In this document: positions 56,190 to 64,000 of the stretch, piece after piece
Layout of the letters: each line of letters opens with the position of its first letter
How positions within the stretch are numbered: position 1 is the stretch's first letter
DNA from: Sphingobacterium chuzhouense
GTDB taxonomy: Bacteria > Bacteroidota > Bacteroidia > Sphingobacteriales > Sphingobacteriaceae
DNA: 64,000 nt
Reading direction: 5' to 3'
Assembly: GCF_014692525.1 (NCBI RefSeq)
Contig: NZ_JACNYL010000002.1
Location: 372,001-436,000, forward strand
Translations under genes and position numbers: made by a program
The notes under the pieces: generated by a model
What the model saw: only the letters and a program-made list of their open reading frames with translations
Databases searched by the model: none
Told to the model about the DNA's origin: nothing

Positions 56190-56308
56190 TTCGGAGAACC
56201 TTCGCTATCTGTTCGGACTCTATTCGGACTCTGTTCGCCAATTTACCGTATATTTACCGTGTCACCAACGTGTAATTACCGTGCGCGGCTCGGTAACTAC
56301 ACGGTAAA
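56190..56308. repeat. Tandem 11-mers and nested inverted repeats in the yceI/WG gap
   Basis: GTTCGGACTCT and ATTCGGACTCT stand in tandem near 56210-56231, followed by GTTCGCC. Next come TTTACCGTA, then a nested structure: outer arms TTTACCGTGT (56253-56262) / ACACGGTAAA (56299-56308) and inner arms TTACCG (56276-56281) / CGGTAA (56291-56296). The remaining gap to 56387 has no frame or other signal I can name. Confidence 0.6.
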
Positions 56309-56387
56309 ATACCTTAAAAAACACGGTCAATGGGCGAAGAAAGTATAAAGGAAGAGCGAAGCAGATATGTGTAATAGTATAGCTTAG

Positions 56388-58874
56388 CTAATCATAAATG
56401 TAATCGCCAACTACCGGCAAATAGGTTCCGCCTTCATTCATATATTTCCATTTACCGCCTTCCGAAATAAGAACCGGAAATAGATCCTGAGGCTTACTAC
56501 CTCGAAAAAGTGCATCGCTAATCTTAATACCATCATACACTGCAGGAAGAATAATCGCACCAGTGCGGTCCGCAATCCCCCACTTATCACCCTGTTGCAA
56601 CAAAAAATACACTTGGTCAAATGTACCACGAATGAAGCTATATTCGATCGGGATCACAATCTCCCGCGTACGGACATTTCCCAGCCCCATATTCCAATTG
56701 TTGTTTTTCGTATTGAACAAGAGTACAAATTCGTTCATGATCATCTCGTGCGGCAACAGTGCCCCCAGATTTTCCGTATCCTCCATGGAGAATATAAAGT
56801 TACCGGTGGTGTCAACATACCCCGCACGCATCTGTCTATAATACCCTCCTGTATAATTGGCCACTAATCCGATACCGGAAGCAGAAAACGGGTCGGCTTT
56901 GGCAAATGTAGGCTCTAAAATAACGTTGCCCTGTTCGTTAATATATCCTACCCCCTGTTCGCCTTCTATAATGGCCATTTTATTGATAAAGCGATGGAGT
57001 ATTGGGTATTTACGTGGGGTAGTTTGTTCGCCGGTGTCATCATACCTATCCCGATAGGTGAAATTACTTATATCATACGTAGCCGACAACTCCTCCAATA
57101 GCAGTATATCATAGAGCTTTCCCGTTTTTGAATCATCTGATACCAAGATCGCTTTGTCCGAACCTACATCGTAAACCGCTTTGTACGGCAGATTATATAC
57201 TGTACGGTATTTGCCATGATACAAGGCGAAAGTGCCGTCCTCGGTATACTGCATGAGGTATGTGTCATCCGTAACAGGATAGATTTGTTTTAAATCTTCA
57301 TCGATCAGTCGGCTGCCTGTAAAATCATAAAGATGAATAAGTTGGCTATCGTAGTCGCCGTCTTTGGCTATGATGAGTCCACATAGACTATCCAGAACCT
57401 CTACATCACGATATTGGATAGGTATAATTTCGCGTTGATGAGTGCGATCATAGATACCTGTCAGTTCGTCGCGCTTTACTTTAATAAACGATGACGGAAA
57501 AGATCGTTCTGCAGATATGGCCTGGTATTCGCCCGGAACAATCGGCTCTCCATTGTGATCAAAGAGGTTGAAAACGCCCTGCTTTTCTGCACGGATGTAA
57601 GGTAGGTCTTCCCGACCATCGAATGCGTAATCTGCTCTTTCCACCTCGTAGAATTGTGGTGATATTGTCTTTCCGGAATCTGCAAAATATAATCCATATA
57701 AAGCATTTGTATGGAACTTAAATACATTAATCCCGTTACTTCCCGAGGAGTAAAACGTCTCGGACAAATGAGCTATCTGACCATTTTCTATCTCAAAAAA
57801 TACTTTGTGTTTTTTATTTAATAGATAGGATATGTTGTTTTTGCGACCTACAAAATAATCATCGTATATCATCAGCTCATCGTATTCATTGGGGATGATG
57901 ACGTTACCGCCAAGATCAATGACACCGGTCTTACGCTGTTTGGTTGTAAGCAGATAATTGCCCCGGTAGCCCTGGTAATGATTGGCATTCGGAGGCGTGA
58001 TGTTATCATATTCGAAAGGCACGACCAGTGTCCCATCCTGCCCGTATGCCCCCTGTTTGCCTTCCTTCGTGGTTACGAGCAAGCCCATCATAACCTCTCC
58101 CCTTAAAAACTCCTCCTGAGTGGATATATTTACCGCGACCGCATGACCGTCTTTAGAAAACGAGGTGACCCAGTTGTCGCCCCGCATACCATGATGGGTA
58201 TGATCGTACTGAAACGGTATCAGGACATTCTCCTGCCAGTCGATAATGCCCCATTTGCCGCCTTTCTGGGCATATACGTACCGCGGAGGAATGGAACAGC
58301 CACCGCAGTAATCAAATTTGTCGTAAGCACCGCTGACTATTTTCTGTCGGGTTTTATGGTATAAATACCACTTACCGCCCTGCATGACATCGAAATACTC
58401 GCCATCCAGATAACCCATATCCTCAAAAAACGGCAGTACGGTATTGTCTGGCAGATACATGCTTATCTTATTATCTTTCTTGAGCTTCCAGAATTGTTGG
58501 AATTTGATATCGACCTCGTCATAAGCCGCCACAAGCAACACCTCGCCGGTCGGGGATAGCACGCCGCATCCGCTATCAGCATGGTACTTCAGCACATTTT
58601 TAGGCAACCCTTTTCCGTTTTTTTGCTCCTCCTCGTACGCCTTGATCGCAGCAGGATCGTTTACGATGACGCCATTAGTCTCGGAGATTATCAATTTTTC
58701 TCCCTTGCGGTTGATGTATACGATCTGATTATTTTCCTGTATCCGCGCCAGGCCACCGTCAAACGGTTGTAGGATCGTATTTGTACTTTCCTGCGGGGTC
58801 GTGTACACCACCTGCCCACTAGCAACAGATATACTTAGTCCGAGCAATAGACAGGTTATTTGAAAAGCGTGCAT
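56388..58874 (-). CDS. Secreted WG-repeat protein 2
   Basis: An 828-residue protein with a signal peptide (ITCLLLGLSISVASG) and many WG repeats of about 45-50 residues. Clear units read GKWGIIDWQENVLIPFQYD, GKQGAYGQDGTLVVPFEYD, RKTGVIDLGGNVIIPNEYD, QGVGYINEQGNVILEPTF and DKWGIADRTGAIILPAVYD. WG repeats build beta-propeller-like or solenoid surfaces, usually for binding; no enzyme domain is seen. It starts one base after the stop of the other WG gene, so both are made from one mRNA. Confidence 0.9.
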   Translation of the reverse strand: MHAFQITCLLLGLSISVASGQVVYTTPQESTNTILQPFDGGLARIQENNQIVYINRKGEKLIISETNGVIVNDPAAIKAYEEEQKNGKGLPKNVLKYHADSGCGVLSPTGEVLLVAAYDEVDIKFQQFWKLKKDNKISMYLPDNTVLPFFEDMGYLDGEYFDVMQGGKWYLYHKTRQKIVSGAYDKFDYCGGCSIPPRYVYAQKGGKWGIIDWQENVLIPFQYDHTHHGMRGDNWVTSFSKDGHAVAVNISTQEEFLRGEVMMGLLVTTKEGKQGAYGQDGTLVVPFEYDNITPPNANHYQGYRGNYLLTTKQRKTGVIDLGGNVIIPNEYDELMIYDDYFVGRKNNISYLLNKKHKVFFEIENGQIAHLSETFYSSGSNGINVFKFHTNALYGLYFADSGKTISPQFYEVERADYAFDGREDLPYIRAEKQGVFNLFDHNGEPIVPGEYQAISAERSFPSSFIKVKRDELTGIYDRTHQREIIPIQYRDVEVLDSLCGLIIAKDGDYDSQLIHLYDFTGSRLIDEDLKQIYPVTDDTYLMQYTEDGTFALYHGKYRTVYNLPYKAVYDVGSDKAILVSDDSKTGKLYDILLLEELSATYDISNFTYRDRYDDTGEQTTPRKYPILHRFINKMAIIEGEQGVGYINEQGNVILEPTFAKADPFSASGIGLVANYTGGYYRQMRAGYVDTTGNFIFSMEDTENLGALLPHEMIMNEFVLLFNTKNNNWNMGLGNVRTREIVIPIEYSFIRGTFDQVYFLLQQGDKWGIADRTGAIILPAVYDGIKISDALFRGSKPQDLFPVLISEGGKWKYMNEGGTYLPVVGDYIYD

Positions 58875-58875
58875 A

Positions 58876-61182
58876 CTAATAGTGTTTCTGTTTAGATTTA
58901 ATAGTTGATTTTTGTCCGTTACTGTCTACAAAATAATACCACTCGCCATCTTGAACAAGAAGAGGCCATGTCTTATCGGTACCGTAGCTGTTTCTACGTA
59001 TGTCGTCATACATGGGCTCTATCAGCACTTTGCCCAAGCTATCGACCAAGCCGTACTTTTCGTTTTTGGCTACAATCCTATTAGGATAGTCGAAAACCGA
59101 CTCCACGTAGTTATAAACCGCAGGCAGTACCTGCGTCCCGTCTCGACGGACCAGTCCGAACAGCTCTCCTTTGCGCACCTGTAACAGTTCCGAGTTGCCG
59201 TTTGCCGCCGTCACTTCATCATATTCAAAAGGCAGTATAGGGTTTCCTTTTAGATCTACTACTCCATATAGATATCTGTTTCGTGAACTGCCTTCCTCAT
59301 TCGCCACTTTTTGAGCTGCTAATGCCACGCCTTCGTAAAAATCATCGACCTGATCGATGCCCTCGAAGCGTTTTTCTATCCCCTTTTCGTCGATAAAAAG
59401 GTTACCTTCATCGGCATACACTTTCTTGAGGCCATGGTAAAACTCGCCGTTTCGGAGATCTTTAACGTGCGGAAACCGAATCAGGTGGTAAGATCCCAAC
59501 CTGCTCCATTGCGGGTTATCATACACTTTTTTTCCATTCAGATCTGTGAGACGGTACGTATCGTCCCTCAATTGTTGCATCAAAAATCGATTGTTGATCA
59601 TTTCGAAGTCTACCACGTCGGAAGGGAGCGGAATCGGTTTTTCCTGCTTGATATCGTAGACGTACAACTCATATTTATAATCCGGAAGCGTCTTTCGGAT
59701 TTTTATCCATTCGCTCGTTAATATCGTGATGGTCTGCTGGGCTGGTTGGATCACGGTCTTCTTTAATTTAAGATCGAACAATCCTACATCAAAACCCGTG
59801 ATATCTGCCTGTGTTGTCCGGGATAGTGGAATAAACCTACCATAAATGCCATACTCATATTCTACTGCATTGGCGGAAAACTGATAAGACCGGTCGTGTT
59901 CATACTGTGGGGGTACCATCTCCGCCCCCTTTTCATCCAGCATTCCGAACTTACCATTTCGCGTCACTTCAAAAAATGTGCTGCCCATGTAATATACTGG
60001 CCGTACCGCCTGATATTTATCCGGGGCAATGAAGATCTTACCTTGCCAATCTGCTACGCCTATCGATTGCCCGTTCTTTATCTCGATGACGTAAGGCTGC
60101 TGTTCCATCTCGACCTCGTGTTGCAAGCGCGCTTTAAGCTTCTCGTCCTGATTGTGACTCGGCTTTGGTGCCGTCATCGAGATTACGGGCGCCGAATAGG
60201 ACTTGCTATGGCCTGCCGCCGATAAAAAGCGAACTTCATCGTATTCAAAACTGGTTACGGCTTTTCCGTTGGTATCTATTACGCCATATTTACCGTTTTT
60301 CTTTGCCGTAGCCAGTCCTCGTATGAAATCGTTTATAATCTCGAACTCCGGAGCAGCCACAACTTGTTGTTTCTCCGGATCGAGTATCCCATATCGGTCG
60401 TTTTCTTTAAAAATCAGCTGATCCGAATCTGCTATCGATTTATAGTTCGAATGCCCGTAGGATATTAATTTGCCCGATGTATTGAATAAAAAAGACTTCT
60501 TTTCTTTAATCCCTTCAAATAGCGTGTTCTTGCCGTTTGGAAGAAAACGCATGAATCCGTCGTATTCTACCGGGACAATCAGCTCGCCACTATTAAGCGC
60601 CAGTCCTGCAAGCTCGCCATTCCTAACTTCCACATACTCGTCGTTAAAAAAATCACTCACGTATTCGTAGGCTGGTTGCTGCAGTGTGGTGCCGTCCAGG
60701 GCAGATACCCAGCCCCAAAGATTATCTTCAGCAATGGCGATCACATTTTTATTGATGGGCTCGGCGTCCTGATACTGGAGCGGTACGACAATATTGCCGT
60801 TTTCATTCGCGGCTCCTACCTTACCATTCTTTTTTAAAATGATGAATTTATATTTGTAAGGAATGCCTTCATACCATTGCCCGTCGTACTCGGCATGCAG
60901 CTTGATGTTGTCGTATACAAAAGGAACGATGAGGTTTCCATCTTCTTTCAACACACCGTACGACCCGTCTTTAATGACCACAAATAGATCTGCAGCATGC
61001 TCTTCTACTTTATCTATCGTATGTCCGGCAAAAGGATGAAAATAATAGTCCCGGCCTTGTTTTTTTATTTTTACCAGGGGAGACAGATAATCGCCGAATG
61101 CTACAGAGCTTACCACTTGTTGTTCTTGAGAAAACCCCAAGCAAACGGATAAAAATAGAGTTATAGATAACAGAAGTTTCAT
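58876..61182 (-). CDS. Secreted WG-repeat protein 1
   Basis: A 768-residue protein with a signal peptide (LLLSITLFLSVCLGFSQEQ) and WG repeats along its length: GSYGVLKEDGNLIVPFVYD, GKVGAANENGNIVVPLQYQD, GKYGVIDTNGKAVTSFEYD and GELFGLVRRDGTQVLPAVYN. Several units are degenerate (DNLWGWVSALDGTT). The role is unknown. First gene of the two-gene operon; its start lies 140 bases from the start of the divergent membrane/SH3b protein, so the three may serve one process. Confidence 0.9.
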   Translation of the reverse strand: MKLLLSITLFLSVCLGFSQEQQVVSSVAFGDYLSPLVKIKKQGRDYYFHPFAGHTIDKVEEHAADLFVVIKDGSYGVLKEDGNLIVPFVYDNIKLHAEYDGQWYEGIPYKYKFIILKKNGKVGAANENGNIVVPLQYQDAEPINKNVIAIAEDNLWGWVSALDGTTLQQPAYEYVSDFFNDEYVEVRNGELAGLALNSGELIVPVEYDGFMRFLPNGKNTLFEGIKEKKSFLFNTSGKLISYGHSNYKSIADSDQLIFKENDRYGILDPEKQQVVAAPEFEIINDFIRGLATAKKNGKYGVIDTNGKAVTSFEYDEVRFLSAAGHSKSYSAPVISMTAPKPSHNQDEKLKARLQHEVEMEQQPYVIEIKNGQSIGVADWQGKIFIAPDKYQAVRPVYYMGSTFFEVTRNGKFGMLDEKGAEMVPPQYEHDRSYQFSANAVEYEYGIYGRFIPLSRTTQADITGFDVGLFDLKLKKTVIQPAQQTITILTSEWIKIRKTLPDYKYELYVYDIKQEKPIPLPSDVVDFEMINNRFLMQQLRDDTYRLTDLNGKKVYDNPQWSRLGSYHLIRFPHVKDLRNGEFYHGLKKVYADEGNLFIDEKGIEKRFEGIDQVDDFYEGVALAAQKVANEEGSSRNRYLYGVVDLKGNPILPFEYDEVTAANGNSELLQVRKGELFGLVRRDGTQVLPAVYNYVESVFDYPNRIVAKNEKYGLVDSLGKVLIEPMYDDIRRNSYGTDKTWPLLVQDGEWYYFVDSNGQKSTIKSKQKHY

Positions 61183-61322
61183 CTCGTAGTATGTTTGTTC
61201 AAAAATAGCCTATTATCCCAAAACATGCTATCCCTAAATTCCGGTAGTTTTGAAGCGGAATGTTAGAAATACCGGAAAAAAGGGATTGTATTGGTCCACA
61301 AGTATCTATACTTTTGAGGGTA

Positions 61323-63500
61323 ATGCAAAAGCTCAATATCAAAAACAACAGCGCGCTGGCAGCACCTTTCATCCTCTTAATAGGATATATACTGGATAAT
61401 GTATATATGCTGGGTGAAATACTGCTTTCGTCATCAGAAATGGGAGCTAACTATAGTTTTATACCTAAATGGATTATTCCGGATGTACTGGGTATGCTTG
61501 TCGAATGGCTGGTTCTTTACGTTTGTGTACAACGTTCGCTGAAGAAAGGAACATTAAAGCTGACTACAAATAAGCAGCTAATAGGGTTTGGTAGCCTTTT
61601 GTTTCTGATAAGAATTACGGCTGGCCGATTATTCTTTCTCATCTCTTACTACGGATTAACACCATTTATCTTTGGGGACAACAGACCCTTCGGCACACTT
61701 TCGGAATTTGCGAGTACAATCCTGATCAATGGTTTTCTTTTGTTGGCCACCTTGATTTCATTTACCTTAAGCCGTTTCGCTTATCGCCTAATGTTACGTC
61801 GACTATCGCATAGCCAGTGCATCATAAAAGAACATAAGGCAGAAAAGGCGGATATGTTCCTGTATGCGCTAGTTTCAGCTATTGTCGCATTGACTTTAGT
61901 TTATATCGTAGCAATAAACGAGGAGAACCACATGCACATTTCTACTGATATTGCGCTCCATGTAGGTACGCAACTGGCCAGCAATACGTTATTATGCGTT
62001 TTCTTGATTATACCTTATATTATTGCCATTTTCGTGATAGGAGATCGTAAAATAAGGGGGCAAAGCTGGTCTTTTGTAGCTTGTGGAACGGCGGCGGGCA
62101 TACTGAGTACGCTATTTACGTATAGTCTCACGAATTACCTCTTTTTGGAATCTTTAGGATACCACGGTTTACTTTTTACTATAGGTTCGTTGGTTTGCGT
62201 ATACCAGATCGGTTTTTTCCTCTGCACTTTCATAATTCGTATCATATTCAAAAAACGAATGGTCAATAGGTCGTTATTTCACGTCTTAATACTTATTATA
62301 TTACCTTCCTTTTTCGGCCTTACCGTCCAAGCACAGGAAAAAAAAGTCTCTTGGGATGATTATATATATACTTCGGCATGGGGATACCTCTACTCCGATG
62401 CTAGTGAGCGCTCACAGCGTTTGGGGGTATTTGCAACCCATGCAGCCATTATCGTACTTGATTCTACGACTTCATACTATCACGTAATGGTTTCAAACGG
62501 CGATATCGGCTTTATCGAACGGCAACCACTGGTCGGTCGGCTATTCGCCAGTAAATACTACGGCGAACCTTCGGAATATTTTTACCGTGGCAAAGAGGGT
62601 TTTCAGTCTCCACATCGGTATGTACAGGTTGCGGAGCTGCGTGTGCGAAGCGGACCATCGATCGAATGCAACATAGTGGGCAAGGTGGCTATTAACGAAA
62701 TGGCATTCTTCGATTACTGGCCATTATATGAAGATGGATGGGTATATTTTGGTGACACACGACACCGGGAACCGAAATATATACAGGCCAAATATCTGGG
62801 TGTAGAGCTTAAATATGAGGATGTATGGCAAGCTTACAAGGCTGTAGAAGGCAAAGATTTACAACGGGAGCTGATCTTCGTAGGACGGCTTCGGGAGATT
62901 GCATGGAAAAATAACCATAAGCATTTACCACAAACGCTGCGTTTGTATGAAGAGGTGTATCATCGGGCAGGACAAAAAAATCCTCGGATCGATATAGAAC
63001 AGGAATTACTGCTGGCCGAACAGATTGGGTTGAAACCTGATCATAGCACATACCTTCAGGAATGGATCAGGTTAGACGCGCACTATCGGATTCGTGGGAC
63101 AATATTGCATGACGGAAGAATATCGGATCGACAGGCGCAGCAGATTGGCCTTAAATATGCGAAGAGTATCCCGGACGCCCCCGAGTGCGGGTGGGAGCCG
63201 TTGCATTTTTACCTAGACAAAGACGTTGTCTTAGCTTTCGAGAAGTACAATGAAGAGAAGATAGCAGGAAGCGTTTTTAGCCTAGCTCTTACAAAGGATA
63301 ACGCGTGGATAGTGGGAAAAGAAATCATTGATTGCGCGTATGCTGAAAATGATTTTATCCGAAAATTCGGGCGTTTCATTGATGTAGATAGAGTATTTGC
63401 ACCTCATGTTTATCGCATTATGTTGGGAGACGCAGGTTTTTATCAGATTACCTTCGAAAATGGTCGTCCGATTTTTTTCCAATGCTTTTTTTACTGCTGA
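61323..63500 (+). CDS. Membrane protein with C-terminal exported SH3b-like domain
   Basis: A 725-residue two-part protein, not recognised as a whole. The first 310 residues hold about eight transmembrane helices. A hydrophobic segment (FHVLILIILPSFFGLTVQAQ), which looks like a complete signal peptide, begins the second part near residue 313. The second part has an SH3b-like motif, VAELRVRSGPSIECNIVGKV, then a helical region with no known domain. The ATG at 61323 is preferred; one at 61260 would add 21 residues. An internal ATG at 62259 could start a separate secreted protein, so this may be a fusion of two genes. Confidence 0.65.
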   Translation: MQKLNIKNNSALAAPFILLIGYILDNVYMLGEILLSSSEMGANYSFIPKWIIPDVLGMLVEWLVLYVCVQRSLKKGTLKLTTNKQLIGFGSLLFLIRITAGRLFFLISYYGLTPFIFGDNRPFGTLSEFASTILINGFLLLATLISFTLSRFAYRLMLRRLSHSQCIIKEHKAEKADMFLYALVSAIVALTLVYIVAINEENHMHISTDIALHVGTQLASNTLLCVFLIIPYIIAIFVIGDRKIRGQSWSFVACGTAAGILSTLFTYSLTNYLFLESLGYHGLLFTIGSLVCVYQIGFFLCTFIIRIIFKKRMVNRSLFHVLILIILPSFFGLTVQAQEKKVSWDDYIYTSAWGYLYSDASERSQRLGVFATHAAIIVLDSTTSYYHVMVSNGDIGFIERQPLVGRLFASKYYGEPSEYFYRGKEGFQSPHRYVQVAELRVRSGPSIECNIVGKVAINEMAFFDYWPLYEDGWVYFGDTRHREPKYIQAKYLGVELKYEDVWQAYKAVEGKDLQRELIFVGRLREIAWKNNHKHLPQTLRLYEEVYHRAGQKNPRIDIEQELLLAEQIGLKPDHSTYLQEWIRLDAHYRIRGTILHDGRISDRQAQQIGLKYAKSIPDAPECGWEPLHFYLDKDVVLAFEKYNEEKIAGSVFSLALTKDNAWIVGKEIIDCAYAENDFIRKFGRFIDVDRVFAPHVYRIMLGDAGFYQITFENGRPIFFQCFFYC

Positions 63501-63707
63501 TCGATTCGCTAAAAACTGGATTTCACTATGGTCACAATCGATCAATATTAGCGATGCATTGTTTTCCATATTAACATTTGGCAACTTTAAGTGACAAATC
63601 ATAATTTAATACCATGTATTCGGCTACAAATATCCGTAATTTGGATCATCGGGTTGATTTTTCGCTTTCTACCTTCAAACACCTTCGGAATTTCGGGCAA
63701 GGTTCAA

Positions 63708-64000
63708 TTAATAATTGAATTTTTTCACGTCGTCATTTCTACTTTCTTTCATAATGGGTAACTGAGGATTCGGACATGTGATGTAAATCGTCGGAAGGTC
63801 GTTGCCATAGCAATTTTCAAATAAAGGTTTTGAGCGGACGAATTGAAGGATTAGTCGGTCAATCTTTCAATTAACCATTTTGATGCATAGCTGTATTTCA
63901 CGCTAAGTACGACATCAGGGAGATATTCCATTTCTGTGAGATGAACAAGATCTCTACCCAGCTTGTAATAGATTATTTGGCATGCCTTTAGCAGTACTTT
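63708..64000 (-). pseudogene. Frameshifted gene remnant at the right edge (5' end outside window)
   Basis: On the minus strand one frame enters at 64000 and reads KVLLKACQIIYYKLGRDLVH through SYASKWLIERLTD to a TAA at 63853-63851. A second frame takes over near 63870 (DRLILQFVRSKPLFENCYGN, then PTIYITCPNPQLPIMKES) and ends at 63710-63708. Both look like real coding sequence, and together read as one C-terminus broken by a frameshift. The family is not recognised. A sequencing error is possible. Confidence 0.5.

Noticed and set aside
56210-56231. CRISPR-like repeat array
   Set aside because: Tandem 11-mers without spacers, no cas genes in the window.
63282-63602. 106-residue minus-strand frame under the SH3b gene
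   Set aside because: Mostly antisense to a well-supported gene, with no recognisable motif or ribosome site.

Overview
The window reads as chromosomal DNA of a Bacteroidota bacterium, most likely from the Sphingobacteriaceae (Sphingobacterium/Pedobacter-like). The evidence is a SusC/SusD pair with its own ECF sigma/anti-sigma genes, a FucP-type L-fucose locus, futalosine-pathway menaquinone genes, monomeric NADP-isocitrate dehydrogenase, and repeated promoter boxes of the Bacteroidota type (-33 TTTG, -7 TAnnTTTG). Species cannot be fixed from the sequence. No rRNA, tRNA, CRISPR array, prophage or transposase was seen.

Layout. 1-7.3 kb: a minus-strand nutrient-uptake unit (sigma, FecR, SusC with STN domain, SusD cut by the left edge). 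7.4-12.9 kb: the imuA-imuB-dnaE2 mutagenic repair cassette with a palindrome in its promoter. 12.9-18.8 kb: a dicarboxylate symporter, a ferredoxin divergent from an acyl-CoA reductase, ftsE, and grpE-dnaJ. 18.9-23.1 kb: a nucleotidyltransferase and metallophosphoesterase pair, a broken GT9 glycosyltransferase, a DUF6766 membrane protein and a small beta-barrel. 23.2-34.9 kb: isocitrate dehydrogenase, DUF2891 lipoprotein, MFS exporter, DUF3810, nucleoid-associated protein, HDAC-like deacetylase, YceH, two tandem 29-residue membrane peptides, an AGCS symporter and a CDF metal exporter. 34.9-42.5 kb: a complete non-phosphorylating L-fucose route facing an AraC regulator. 42.6-43.9 kb: a fluoride riboswitch driving a CLC-F antiporter. 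44.0-46.6 kb: mqnE, a phosphatase and mqnA. 46.6-56.0 kb: MsbA-like ABC exporter, an aminotransferase with tyrA, hisG-hisD behind a histidine-rich leader peptide, NDH-2, pirin and YceI. 56.4-63.5 kb: two WG-repeat secreted proteins divergent from a membrane/SH3b two-part protein. A frameshifted gene remnant runs off the right edge.

How the genes work together. The first unit looks like trans-envelope signalling: the STN domain of SusC can signal through FecR to the sigma factor, which would then switch on susCD. The fucose genes form a full import, mutarotation, oxidation, lactone opening, dehydration, second oxidation and cleavage series, predicted to give pyruvate and lactate. The most interesting non-coding items are the his leader attenuator, the fluoride riboswitch, a palindromic intergenic repeat present in at least two copies, the duplicated 29-residue peptide genes, and a plus-strand terminator just upstream of susC that could end an antisense RNA.
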